A stretch of DNA of 64,000 nt from JANYCO01 sp035535995 (GCA_035535995.1 DATLOZ010000016.1:138395-202394), one strand, 5' to 3'. Counted from the stretch's first letter, positions 42,736 through 51,473 are shown. A program made the numbers and translations. Notes: generated by a model from the sequence alone, not told the origin.

Positions 42736-44829
42736 ATGGCTTTGTATAAAAAAATAATACTAATCTTGCTCTTGCCTCTTTGCTGGCTCCCGTGTATTGC
42801 ACAGGAGAACCAGGATATAGAAGATTTCAGCTATTCTTACTTTGAAGACAAAAGCAACCAATACTCCTCTCCTTCCTTTCCAGATTCATCCGTTCACTTC
42901 ACTCCTCTTCCCAACAATACACTCAGCTTAGGTTTTCTTTCTTATCCGATCTGGATGGAAATTAATTTCCCTGCTACTGACAAGGAACGTCTACTCGTCA
43001 TTGAAAATGCGCATCTTGATAGTATCGATATTTATTTGTTTTCTAAAAATGAATTGGTAAAAAAATATATTTCAGGGGATCTCACTTCCTTTTACAGCAG
43101 AACATTAAATTATAATTTCTTCAATTTTACTGTTCCTGCACATACTGATAAGATCTTGATCAAAACGCGTAACAAGGGCTTAATGCTGATCCCTGCAAAA
43201 GTTCTTTCTTTCAAAGTATTTTTCAACTATTACCAAAGGTACACGCTAATCCATTGGCTGTATTTTGGATTTGTAATACTTGCTGCTTGTTCCAATTTAT
43301 TGTTTTCCATGTGGCTCAGAGAGTCTATTTATATTTATTATGTGCTCTGTGTAATGGCCATTGGATTTGTGACCGCAGTCGACTTTGGGTATACTTTCCA
43401 AATCCTATGGCCAGAGCGGCCTGCAATCAATCATTTTAATACCACTTTTTATTGCCTTTCTTTTTTCATTGTTTTATTCACTGAAAAAATACTGAATATC
43501 AAAAGTAATTTTCCAAAACTTTATTATCTCTATCTTCTTGTTTATACCAGTTTTGCTTTAGCCTTCTTCCTTTCTCTTTTTGGTTTGTATAGTCTGACTA
43601 TACAGATCATTTATTACCTGGCGGCATTCATGCCCTTTCTAGCGCTTTACTCAGGTGTTGCTATGTTTTTGAAAACAAAAAGCGAAACTTCAAAATTTTT
43701 CCTCGCTGGATGGTCTGGTTACTTTATTGGAATGATCATATACATCATCAGTATGTCGAACATTATTCCATATACCATCTTCACTTCAAATGCCATGCAG
43801 ATTGGAGCCATTATTGAAATCTTATTCCTGAACCTGGCAATACTAAGCAAGATCAATTCTCTAAAAAAAGAGAAAGAACAGATCCTTTCGGAACAAAACA
43901 AACTACTTGAACAAAAAGTACAGGAGCGCACGCTTGAACTTTCTGAAAAAACAGATGAAATACTGGCTCAAAATGAAGAGCTCCAGAACCAGCGATCAGA
44001 GCTGGAAGCCCAGCGCGACACGTTGGAAGAGCAAAAAAATATTATCGAAGAACATAATATCTTATTACAAGGCAGCAAAGAATCACTGGAAAAACTGGTG
44101 GCAAAACGGACTGAAGAACTTAAGTATACCAACGAGGAACTTACCGAATACAACCACCGTCTTGAGCAATTTGCTTTTATTACCGCGCACAATTTGCGCG
44201 GCCCGGTTTCTACTCTATTGGGGCTTTCGCAAGTTTATAATTCCATAGACGCTACTGATCCCATCAATCTTGTGATCCTGGAAAAATCGAAGGAGACTAC
44301 AATCAAACTGGATGAGATCATTAAAGACCTTGTTGGGATCCTTGATCTGCAGAAGAGCGTGGCTAACCTTTCTCACGACATCAATATAATTCAGATTTTG
44401 AAAGATGTGAGAATACTTCTTTCCAAAGAAATCGAAGAATCGAACGCCCATATCACTCACAATTTTTCAGATGATACTTATATCACTGGGGTGCCTGCTT
44501 ATCTCAATAATATATTTTACAATCTTATCAGCAACGGGATCAAATATTGCAAGAAACACGAGATACCTAGGATCAATATTGAGTATCAGCTTATGGACGA
44601 TCAACTGTTTTTCAAGTTTAAAGACAACGGGAGAGGGATCGATCTTGTACGCCAGGGCGAAAAGATTTTCCGGCCTTATAAACGTTTCCACCTCGATAAA
44701 GAAGGGAAAGGACTTGGTCTTTATATCGTAAAAACACAAGTAGAAATCATGCGTGGAAAGATCAGTATCGAAAGTGAAGAAGACAGAGGCACAACAATTA
44801 CTGTGTCACTTCCTACAAAGCATTCATAG
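42736..44829 (+). CDS. 7TMR-DISM sensor histidine kinase
   Basis: The 697-residue protein has a signal peptide (1-22), a periplasmic beta-rich domain (about 25-150; 7TMR-DISMED2-like) and seven membrane helices (about 165-375). A long coiled coil (about 375-475) follows, then a histidine kinase core. The phospho-acceptor is His485 in FITAHNLRGPV. ATP-site boxes are NLISNGIKYC, DNGRGID, FRPYKRF and GKGLGLYIV. The periplasmic domain may bind a carbohydrate-like ligand. No response regulator is adjacent. It is probably cotranscribed with the barrel gene. Confidence 0.92.
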   Translation: MALYKKIILILLLPLCWLPCIAQENQDIEDFSYSYFEDKSNQYSSPSFPDSSVHFTPLPNNTLSLGFLSYPIWMEINFPATDKERLLVIENAHLDSIDIYLFSKNELVKKYISGDLTSFYSRTLNYNFFNFTVPAHTDKILIKTRNKGLMLIPAKVLSFKVFFNYYQRYTLIHWLYFGFVILAACSNLLFSMWLRESIYIYYVLCVMAIGFVTAVDFGYTFQILWPERPAINHFNTTFYCLSFFIVLFTEKILNIKSNFPKLYYLYLLVYTSFALAFFLSLFGLYSLTIQIIYYLAAFMPFLALYSGVAMFLKTKSETSKFFLAGWSGYFIGMIIYIISMSNIIPYTIFTSNAMQIGAIIEILFLNLAILSKINSLKKEKEQILSEQNKLLEQKVQERTLELSEKTDEILAQNEELQNQRSELEAQRDTLEEQKNIIEEHNILLQGSKESLEKLVAKRTEELKYTNEELTEYNHRLEQFAFITAHNLRGPVSTLLGLSQVYNSIDATDPINLVILEKSKETTIKLDEIIKDLVGILDLQKSVANLSHDINIIQILKDVRILLSKEIEESNAHITHNFSDDTYITGVPAYLNNIFYNLISNGIKYCKKHEIPRINIEYQLMDDQLFFKFKDNGRGIDLVRQGEKIFRPYKRFHLDKEGKGLGLYIVKTQVEIMRGKISIESEEDRGTTITVSLPTKHS

Positions 44830-44887
44830 TTTAAATTATTTTTTTGAATATTTTTTATTCTTTTCATATTAAGCTTAACTTTTCTTC

Positions 44888-45799
44888 ATGAAAAAACTTC
44901 TTTTCTCAACAGAGAACTACATCTACTTAAAAAATAAAATGCTTGCCGTTTCTGATTTTGAAGACGGCGCATTGGAGATCAAAAAATTTCCGGATGGTGA
45001 ACGTTATATGCGGATCATTCCGGAAGTAAACGAACGACATGTTATAATTTTAGGAGGAACTGTATCGGATTCGGATACACTGGAGATCTACGATCTGGCA
45101 AGCGCAGCTGTGAAGTATGGCGCAGTATCGTTGACGCTGATCATTCCTTACTTCGGATATTCTACGATGGAGCGTGCGGTGAAATATGGCGAAGTAGTGA
45201 CCGCCAAAACCAGGGCTACTTTATTTTCTTCCATTCCCCGCACCAGTCTTGGCAACCAGGTGATCCTGGTAGATCTTCATACGGAAGGTATTCCCCACTA
45301 CTTTGAAAGCGGGATCCGTCCTGTACATTTATATTCCAAACCAATTATTATAGAAGCTTGTCACGAGTTGTACGGCGATGATTTTGTACTTGCCAGTACC
45401 GACGCTGGTCGCGCCAAATGGGTAGAATCGCTTGCCAACGATATGCGTGTGAATGGCGCTTTTGTTTTTAAGAGAAGAATTTCCGGGGACGAAACAAAAG
45501 TAACCGGCATCAGCGCAGACGTAAAAGATAGAAACGTCATCATCTACGACGATATGATCCGCACAGGAGGATCATTGGTGCAAGCCGCGCAGTCATACAA
45601 AGATGCAGGCGCTAAAGATATTTCGGTGATCACTACACATGGGATCTTTGTGGGAGACGGAGTGAAAAAATTGAAAGACTGTGGAATCATCAGTAAAGTG
45701 GTATGTACCGATACACACCCGAATGCAGAAAAAATACAATCCGATTTTATACGAGTAAAAACAGTAGCTGAATTGCTAGTAAAAAAAGCGGGAGAATAG
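44888..45799 (+). CDS. prs: Divergent ribose-phosphate pyrophosphokinase
   Basis: The 303-residue protein has the two phosphoribosyltransferase-type domains of PRPP synthetase: FPDGERYMRI, IPYFGYSTMERAVK, VDLHTEGIPHYFE, STDAGRAKWVESLA and the PRPP loop VIIYDDMIRTGGSL. It makes PRPP from ribose 5-phosphate and ATP. Several positions differ from housekeeping Prs (for example DLHTEGIPHYF where DLHxxQIQGFF is usual), so this may be a second, specialised copy. It lies near the NAD-salvage operon, which consumes PRPP. Confidence 0.85.
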   Translation: MKKLLFSTENYIYLKNKMLAVSDFEDGALEIKKFPDGERYMRIIPEVNERHVIILGGTVSDSDTLEIYDLASAAVKYGAVSLTLIIPYFGYSTMERAVKYGEVVTAKTRATLFSSIPRTSLGNQVILVDLHTEGIPHYFESGIRPVHLYSKPIIIEACHELYGDDFVLASTDAGRAKWVESLANDMRVNGAFVFKRRISGDETKVTGISADVKDRNVIIYDDMIRTGGSLVQAAQSYKDAGAKDISVITTHGIFVGDGVKKLKDCGIISKVVCTDTHPNAEKIQSDFIRVKTVAELLVKKAGE

Positions 45800-45840
45800 A
45801 TTTCCTATCCTCCCGCCAGTATGGCTACTTGATAAATGAT

Positions 45841-45945
45841 TTATGCATAGTTGAAACTATGTTGTATGGCCTGCACCAGGGCGACGTTGAATATAATACC
45901 AGAAACAAGAATTACCATAAACGGAAGGAATGCAAATGTCTTCAT
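45841..45945 (-). CDS. Candidate 34-residue membrane microprotein
   Basis: An ATG-started frame encodes a 34-residue peptide with one lysine and then a single hydrophobic helix (FLPFMVILVSGIIFNVALV) and a polar tail ending HSFNYA. It lies alone in the gap between prs and the GAF-protein gene. No family is recognised. The shape fits a single-pass membrane microprotein, but without homologues it could be chance. Confidence 0.35.
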   Translation of the reverse strand: MKTFAFLPFMVILVSGIIFNVALVQAIQHSFNYA

Positions 45946-46038
45946 ATTGGATAAGTGGGTTATGGATGGTACAATTATTTAACTATGGGTTTTACGTAAT
46001 GCTTTTAAAAAAGGTTGGGGAATTTATTTAAAATAACA

Positions 46039-46097
46039 AATTCCAATAAGACCAATCCCATACATAGCATTCTTTGGAATTTGTCTTATCGGAACTT
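46039..46097. repeat. Inverted intergenic repeat with TTGGAATTTG units (type 3)
   Basis: AAATTCCAATAAGAC on the left pairs with GTCTTATCGGAACTT on the right with two mismatches. A second pairing, CAAATTCCAA with TTGGAATTTG, overlaps it. It shares the TTGGAATTTG word with the repeat at 3757-3811. Confidence 0.55.
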
Positions 46098-46129
46098 GAA
46101 ACTTAATAATTAAGTCTACAGTTTATTTT

Positions 46130-46903
46130 CTACAAAAAAGCAAACTGCTTCTTTTGCACTTCCAGCGCCATGGTTAGAATATTAGACATCATATATAGGA
46201 AATTTTCTTCATCGGAAGTCCAAGCCCGCAGGCTTTCGGTATGCTCCACGCAGATCGTACCTGCTAATTTGTTTTCCGCATAGACGGGGACTACAAGCAT
46301 GGAATTAACCGCAGAGGTGAGTAAGTATTTTTCTGACAATTCACTTGTACGCGGATCAAGATGTGCATCGTTTGCGGCGATTGTTTTTTCTGATTTTACA
46401 GAAGCGAAATAACGCGGGTATTCTGTAGCATTCCATTGAAAGCCTTTCTGGTGTTGGTGAGCAGAACGAATGAACAGATCTTCACAACGCAGGGAAGATT
46501 GTTCTTTTTCAAACAACCAAACACCTACTTTTTCTACATGGATCGCTTGTGCAATGGCTTCGGTGATCTTTCTTTCTGCAATAGGCAAATCTCCTATATA
46601 TTCCATTCTTTTAGTCATGAGATCAGAAAAAATGGAAATATGTTTTCTTAAATAAGCCGTATGATCTCCCTCTTTTGTAGTAATAGAGGAGGCAGTTTCT
46701 TTATTTGTATACGTTGCTTCACTGCTAAACTCTAGAGAAAGCTGTTTCATGGCATCTTCAAAAAGTTTGATATTCTTTTCAGAGTCCTCTACAGATGAAG
46801 CCTGAATAGCGCTTGTCTGGGTAAGTACCGATAATCTTGTGCGCGCTTGCAATCCACCAAGTTCGCCGGCTTTTAAATAGTATGCGTAAATTTTACTGGC
46901 CAT
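46130..46903 (-). CDS. GAF-domain protein with a conserved N-terminal module
   Basis: The 257-residue protein has an N-terminal helical module of about 65 residues (MASKIYAYYLKAGELGGLQA start). A GAF domain follows (about 95-250), with VGVWLFEKEQSSLRC, MLVVPVYAENKLAGTICVEH and SDEENFLYMMSNI. GAF domains bind small ligands or sense signals. The N-terminal module is clearly related to the whole of the 82-residue protein encoded 16 bases upstream, so the pair arose by duplication. No output domain is present. Confidence 0.8.
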   Translation of the reverse strand: MASKIYAYYLKAGELGGLQARTRLSVLTQTSAIQASSVEDSEKNIKLFEDAMKQLSLEFSSEATYTNKETASSITTKEGDHTAYLRKHISIFSDLMTKRMEYIGDLPIAERKITEAIAQAIHVEKVGVWLFEKEQSSLRCEDLFIRSAHQHQKGFQWNATEYPRYFASVKSEKTIAANDAHLDPRTSELSEKYLLTSAVNSMLVVPVYAENKLAGTICVEHTESLRAWTSDEENFLYMMSNILTMALEVQKKQFAFL

Positions 46904-46919
46904 AGTTTACCCGAAAAAA

Positions 46920-47168
46920 CTATTGAACGTTTAATTTTGAAAAAAGTAATTTCACTATTTTAAAACGCGTAACATCTTCAGGGTTGGTGTTGAATTCTTT
47001 TATGATCTGTTTCATTGCTTTTTCGAAGAGCTGAAGATTGTCTTCCGAATCAGGCATGGTGCGTGCCTGGTAAGAATCTACAGTAGTAAGCAGCGATAGC
47101 TTGGCGCGTGCTTTGATCCCTCCCATCTCTTCTGCTTTCAAATAATAAGAATACATTTTCGCTGCCAT
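46920..47168 (-). CDS. Small paralogue of the GAF protein N-terminal module
   Basis: The 82-residue protein starts MAAKMYSYYLKAEEMGGIKA and aligns along about 60 residues with the start of the neighbouring GAF protein (shared DSE.N..LFE.AMKQ). It has no GAF domain. It may pair with the larger protein or be a separate stand-alone module. The function is not known. Confidence 0.7.
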   Translation of the reverse strand: MAAKMYSYYLKAEEMGGIKARAKLSLLTTVDSYQARTMPDSEDNLQLFEKAMKQIIKEFNTNPEDVTRFKIVKLLFSKLNVQ

Positions 47169-47534
47169 ATTCGTAGGTGTTTAAATTCTATATTATCTTA
47201 AACGACTCGCATAAAATTAGCGTTGGGGCATAAAATCGCTAAACACCTGTTTATCCTACAACCAAAAGTAGTATGTAAGATTCTTTAATTTATTTTTCAT
47301 TTAAAAGCTTATACAAGTGAAGAAAACGGCATTAAACGTTTTTCTGACAATTAATCATATGTACTATTCCAATCCTCGTGGAGTAAAAAAATAGACATAA
47401 CTCATTTAGAACTAAAAAAAGAAAGTTTGACCGGAGAATGTTTCTTACATGTGGAAATGATTTTTAATATAAAGACACGAAGGCACAAAGCCCTTCGTGT
47501 CTTTGTGCCCTCATGTATATCAAAAACAATTCTA
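47169..47534. other. Non-coding region with a long-range dyad and a hairpin
   Basis: This gap holds the leader of the 82-residue-protein gene and the 3' flank of nadV. AGGTGTTTA (47175-47183) and TAAACACCT (47240-47248) are exact reverse complements spanning the leader. AAAGACACGAAGG and its reverse complement form a hairpin at 47471-47504. No coding frame is convincing. Confidence 0.6.
47471..47504 (-). terminator. Hairpin after nadV, possible terminator
   Basis: AAAGACACGAAGG (47471-47483) pairs perfectly with CCTTCGTGTCTTT (47492-47504). On the minus strand it lies about 30 bases past the nadV stop and is followed by an AT-rich tract rather than a clean T run, so termination is probable but not certain. 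Confidence 0.55.
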
Positions 47535-48911
47535 TTATAATTTCGAATTCTCTTTCACTTCCTCAAATGTATATTGCTTTTTCACTTCGCCGTTTTCAAA
47601 TACTATCTGTAATTCGTCTTTTCCAGGGTCTGACTCAGATACTGTTTTGTAGCCTGTGCCTTCTTTTACCAATTTCAGTCTTCCTTTTTTAGATTTCTTA
47701 CCATGATCCGTGATCGGATCTTTGTATACATCTCTGCGCTCGCTGTTGACTATTGCTTCGCTACATTTAAAGGCAAATTTTTGTGTATCACGGTCAAGCT
47801 TTTGCAGTAAAGCTCCGCCCATACCAAATCCTACATTATCAGCTGACCAACCGTGTGCTTTCATGTTTTCAAGGATTCCGCCGATAGATTCGTAGTCTAC
47901 ACCGTCGCCCTGAATCACACGCACTTGTGGAATGAGTACTTTGTAGCCTTTGTCATTGGTGGTATAGCCGAGTTTGCTTCCCAAAATTTCTACTACTTTC
48001 AATACCACATCTTTCGGAACTCCTGAATCAGGGCGGATCACAAGTGTTCCCTCTCTTTTCAGGATCATATCTTTTAGTTCTTCACCCCAAATCTTTTCGC
48101 AAGCATTGTAGATATCGTAGCTATCGCTTACTACAGCTACCAGGCCTTTGCTGTATTGCGTGAGCATATTGGCATAAGCATTTTTTTCATTTTCTCTTTT
48201 CCAGGAAGTAATGGTGCTATGCTCCGCAGCAGGAATGGAGAAACCGAACATTCCTTTTGTATTATAATAATCCTGAATGAAAGTAAGACCTGCGATAGTA
48301 TCTGTTCCCATAAAATTGATCAAATGCGCTGCGCCACCTATGGAAGCAGATTCTACAGAGGATACACCGCGGAAGCCAAAATCGTGTAGCTTGAAATCAA
48401 TACCTGCCGGGTCTCCCGTTTCTTCAAGATATTTCAGGATTAACTTTTTCATTTCACGCGATTGAGTGGCTACTGTACATCCATACCAGGTTTGTACCAG
48501 TAAAGTTTCCAGAAAATTGGTAAGCCAGAAACATTTCGGATCAGTATTTTCAATTGTCATCATTACGTTGCTGTAAGGAATTACAGCGCCTTCCGGAGCG
48601 GCTTTGATCCTTACCGGAAGTTTTCCGCCATGTTCATTTAAGATATGCATCCATCCTTCTTTATAAAAAAGATCCGGAGTGCCGAAATGCGCGTTGTACA
48701 AAGCTTCCGCCTGGTCGATCTTTTCTTTGGTGACCACTTGTCCTTCGAGGTATTCTCGAAGCAGGAATTGCAATCCGAAAAATGTAACGTCTTTGAATTT
48801 CCCACCTCTTGATTCGAAGTAAGAATAGATCTCTGTAGTACCCGCAGGGTACTGCTTGTAGTGGCTTATTTTATAGCTATCGGTGAGCAGTATGAGGTTG
48901 TTACGTATCAT
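47535..48911 (-). CDS. nadV: Nicotinamide phosphoribosyltransferase
   Basis: The 458-residue enzyme matches the NAMPT family along its length. It has LTDSYKISHYKQYP, YSYFESRGG, KLHDFGFRGVSS, the catalytic His231 in PAAEHSTITSW, VIRPDSGVP, VIQGDGVDY and GFGMGGALLQ. It joins nicotinamide and PRPP to make NMN. It lies in an operon with nadM and nrtR, so nicotinamide is salvaged in two steps straight to NAD. Such NadV genes are patchy in bacteria. Confidence 0.95.
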   Translation of the reverse strand: MIRNNLILLTDSYKISHYKQYPAGTTEIYSYFESRGGKFKDVTFFGLQFLLREYLEGQVVTKEKIDQAEALYNAHFGTPDLFYKEGWMHILNEHGGKLPVRIKAAPEGAVIPYSNVMMTIENTDPKCFWLTNFLETLLVQTWYGCTVATQSREMKKLILKYLEETGDPAGIDFKLHDFGFRGVSSVESASIGGAAHLINFMGTDTIAGLTFIQDYYNTKGMFGFSIPAAEHSTITSWKRENEKNAYANMLTQYSKGLVAVVSDSYDIYNACEKIWGEELKDMILKREGTLVIRPDSGVPKDVVLKVVEILGSKLGYTTNDKGYKVLIPQVRVIQGDGVDYESIGGILENMKAHGWSADNVGFGMGGALLQKLDRDTQKFAFKCSEAIVNSERRDVYKDPITDHGKKSKKGRLKLVKEGTGYKTVSESDPGKDELQIVFENGEVKKQYTFEEVKENSKL

Positions 48912-48912
48912 A

Positions 48913-48952
48913 GTTTTTTAATTTTAAATTATGAATGATGAATTTTAAATTA
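48913..48952. repeat. Type 1-like AT-rich repeat between nadM and nadV
   Basis: AATTTTAAATTATGAATGAT and ATGAATTTTAAATT units form an imperfect inverted repeat in the 70-base gap. It resembles the degenerate copy near rpsD. Confidence 0.4.
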
Positions 48953-48981
48953 AGCTAAATCACTTTTTTCTTCTCCTTGAG

Positions 48982-49881
48982 CTATAATTTATCAATCAAT
49001 TTTTTCTTTAGAATATTGAATAAAACATAATGTTCCTTTACAAAATCTTCTTCTTTGAGTTCTTCCAGTTTGTACCATTTTAGCTCGGCGATGTCGTCGG
49101 TAGCTTGTGGATTTCCTAAAACATATTTTGCAGTAAAAAGATGAGTCATGATCTTGTCTTCTTCTCCGCGGTAGCGCCAATCGTCTATTTTAGCGCTTCC
49201 CAGATAGTTTACGTCCTCAACTTCTACGCCTGATTCTTCCATCACTTCGCGTCTGGCTGCATCTTCAAAGGAATTATCGGTAGGATCGGTAAAGCCACCG
49301 AGGAAGCGGAACTGGTGTTGGTTTGGTTTTCTTCCCAGCAAAACTTTATCTCCCTCTAATATCGCCACATCTACCGTAGGAAATACTTTGGGGTATTGAT
49401 TGTACGCTGCGTAGATCACGCCTGCTCTGAAATCTGCAGTAGGCTTCACTTCACGGCTTACTTCTTTTCGCACTTCGGTACCGGAAACAAAAATTGTTTG
49501 TTCAATTTCGGTAGTAGCAAAATGTCCATGATAATATTTTACAAATCCATCACGGCCTCCGTAAAGTAACACAGAATTGATCGGGCAAGCTTCGCGGATG
49601 CGGCTATCCAGCTCCTTGCTCCACTCCTCGTCGGAAGGATGATCAGGGATCGGCATTACTGTTACGCTTGGGTAGGCTTGTAAGATCATTTCTTTTCGGG
49701 AAACAAAATCGAGCGGATTATTCTTAGTAGTAAGCGCGGGACTGATGCCGAGGAATACAATCACCTTTTTATGATTCTTGCAAACGTGATCGATGATCTG
49801 TCTATGTGCGTTGTGGAGCTCGTTCACCTGGAACCGGCCTACAATCACGCCTACGTCTTTGTCGTTAATGTCTTTGTTCAT
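48982..49881 (-). CDS. nadM: Bifunctional NMN adenylyltransferase / Nudix hydrolase
   Basis: The 299-residue protein has an N-terminal nucleotidyltransferase domain: VGVIVGRFQVNELHNAHRQ with the HxxAH-type site, FLGISPALTTKNN and FVSRKEMIL. The C-terminal Nudix domain (about 180-295) has an intact box GGFTDPTDNSFEDAARREVM followed by EESGVEV. The first half makes NAD from NMN and ATP. The second resembles ADP-ribose pyrophosphatase. It follows nrtR by about 80 bases and precedes nadV, the three forming a salvage operon. Confidence 0.92.
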   Translation of the reverse strand: MNKDINDKDVGVIVGRFQVNELHNAHRQIIDHVCKNHKKVIVFLGISPALTTKNNPLDFVSRKEMILQAYPSVTVMPIPDHPSDEEWSKELDSRIREACPINSVLLYGGRDGFVKYYHGHFATTEIEQTIFVSGTEVRKEVSREVKPTADFRAGVIYAAYNQYPKVFPTVDVAILEGDKVLLGRKPNQHQFRFLGGFTDPTDNSFEDAARREVMEESGVEVEDVNYLGSAKIDDWRYRGEEDKIMTHLFTAKYVLGNPQATDDIAELKWYKLEELKEEDFVKEHYVLFNILKKKLIDKL

Positions 49882-49909
49882 TGTTATAGTTTTTTAGTAA
49901 TGGTTTAAA

Positions 49910-49948
49910 TGGATACCGGATGTCAGATATTTATCCAGATCTGGTATC
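49910..49948. repeat. Degenerate type 2 palindrome between nrtR and nadM
   Basis: GGATACCGGATGTCAGATA and ATCCAGATCTGGTATC units form an imperfect hairpin related to the larger palindrome at 5088-5148. It sits inside the nad operon. Confidence 0.5.
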
Positions 49949-49960
49949 TGTTATTTTTTT

Positions 49961-50656
49961 TCATATTTCAAAACTGAAACCTTTTTTGATCATTTTTTCA
50001 TATTCCTTTTTATCAAATGAATAATAATGTCCTTTACGGTGTGCTACGTTTTCCTCTTGTTCTTCGAGTTGTTTGATGATTCCCATGCTCAGCATTTTTT
50101 TTCTGAAATTTCTTCTATCAATTTTTCTCTGGAGAATTGTTTCGTACAAATGTTCGATTGCGGAGAAAAGAAAACGTTTGGGAAGCAATTCAAACCCGAC
50201 AGGCTCGTAACGAACTTTGGCTTGTAATCTTTTAAAGGCCACTTCTATGATCTGTTTGTGGTCGAAAGCCAGTTTTGGCAGTGCTTCGAGCGGAAACCAG
50301 CGGGCATCTGCAGCGTCGGTGCCTCCCTGGGCTTTATGTTCGCTGAGTTTTACGAGCGCATAGTAAGCAACTGTCACCACACGTTCTCGCGGGTCGCGCT
50401 GAAGGGCACCGAAGGAATATAATTGTTCGAGGTAAATATTTTCAACTGCTGTTTCTTCCTTTAGCTCACGAATAGCTGCCTCTTCGAGCGTCTCTTCTAC
50501 GCGCACAAATCCACCAGGCAATGCCCAGCCACCTTTGAAAGGCTCTATGTTCCGCTGGATCAGCAGTACTTTTAACGCCTCCTCTTCATAGCCAAATACT
50601 ACACAGTCTACAGTAAGAGCAGGGCGGGCGTAGGAATATGTATGTGTTTTATTCAT
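49961..50656 (-). CDS. nrtR: NrtR, Nudix-related NAD-metabolism repressor
   Basis: The 231-residue protein has an N-terminal Nudix-like domain (LTVDCVVFGYEEE, GGWALPGGFVRVEETLEEAA, IRELKEETAV). A C-terminal winged-helix domain (about 150-225; KRFLFSAIEHLYETIL, GIIKQLEEQEENVAHRKGHYY) follows. The Nudix box ends EETAV instead of EExG, so the fold is probably used for sensing rather than catalysis. NrtR proteins repress NAD salvage genes and are released by ADP-ribose. The operon and the palindrome over its promoter support this here. Confidence 0.92.
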   Translation of the reverse strand: MNKTHTYSYARPALTVDCVVFGYEEEALKVLLIQRNIEPFKGGWALPGGFVRVEETLEEAAIRELKEETAVENIYLEQLYSFGALQRDPRERVVTVAYYALVKLSEHKAQGGTDAADARWFPLEALPKLAFDHKQIIEVAFKRLQAKVRYEPVGFELLPKRFLFSAIEHLYETILQRKIDRRNFRKKMLSMGIIKQLEEQEENVAHRKGHYYSFDKKEYEKMIKKGFSFEI

Positions 50657-50658
50657 TG

Positions 50659-50679
50659 TTTGCGTTATTTATACGCAAA
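50659..50679. promoter_or_regulatory. Probable NrtR operator
   Basis: A 21-base perfect dyad TTTGCGT-N7-ACGCAAA lies just upstream of the nrtR start and overlaps the -7 element and start site of its promoter. A repressor bound here would block transcription, so NrtR autoregulation is the simplest reading. Confidence 0.75.
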
Positions 50680-50706
50680 GTTAAAAAATTGGGTTACGAA
50701 TGCAAG
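50675..50706 (-). promoter_or_regulatory. Promoter of the nrtR-nadM-nadV operon
   Basis: On the minus strand CTTG (50703-50706), exactly 19 bases and TAACTTTGC (50675-50683) fit the Bacteroidota promoter consensus. The leader is short, about 15 bases. Confidence 0.8.
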
Positions 50707-50910
50707 AAATTTATTTATTATTTGAGCGGTGAACTTACTGTTGTACCAGGTTACATTCGTTTTGTTCTATAATTCATCCCAAAAGGTGCTAGAAAGGGTT
50801 GTTAAACTATAAAAAACAAAATAAAAATCCTGTAAGGTTTGGGAGCTTATTATTCAAACTATCTTTTTTTTAATAACGTTAAAACAAGTATAGTCAAATC
50901 ATAAAGCAGA

Positions 50911-51387
50911 ATGAAGAAGAGCTGGTATTATTTAGTGTTACTGTTGTTTACTGTCTTACACACGGGACAAGCCAAGGAGCGCGATAAGCACATGCCTCGG
51001 CCTTCGGCTACTTCGGCTGTGGTAACTACTGAACAGCTTTACTCAGAAGCTTATCTTCACAATCCTCTTGCTTCGCAAATGTATATTCATAAGGGTATTT
51101 ACCGTATGCAAGAAGGAAAATACGAATTGGCAGTTTATGATTTTCAGCAAGCCTTAAGACTGAATTATGGCTCTTTTGAAGCATATAGTCTACTTGGAGA
51201 AGCTATGGCAGCCATGGATCTTACGCAGGAAGCGCTGACTGCTTTTGACAAAGCCATTGACCTGAATCCATTTTATGCTAATGCTTATTTGCAGCGCGCT
51301 GCACTGCTTCAATCGCTTGGCAATTATACAGAAGCCTACGAGGATTATGCGATTGCATTGTATATTGACCCGAGTTTAGCAAAGTGA
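50911..51387 (+). CDS. Exported TPR protein
   Basis: The 158-residue protein has a signal peptide (about 1-21) and then three tetratricopeptide repeats (about 55-155; YRMQEGKYELAVYDFQQALR, GEAMAAMDLTQEALTAFDKA and QSLGNYTEAYEDYAIAL are the units). TPRs are protein-binding modules, here likely periplasmic. It is convergent with truA. The partner is unknown. Confidence 0.8.
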   Translation: MKKSWYYLVLLLFTVLHTGQAKERDKHMPRPSATSAVVTTEQLYSEAYLHNPLASQMYIHKGIYRMQEGKYELAVYDFQQALRLNYGSFEAYSLLGEAMAAMDLTQEALTAFDKAIDLNPFYANAYLQRAALLQSLGNYTEAYEDYAIALYIDPSLAK

Positions 51388-51473
51388 GTGCAGAGTTGAT
51401 TATAAGGATGAGAAGCTTGTTTTTACTTATCACTCATGCCCGGTGCTGTTTTCTATGGCATTTCTTGCCTTCA

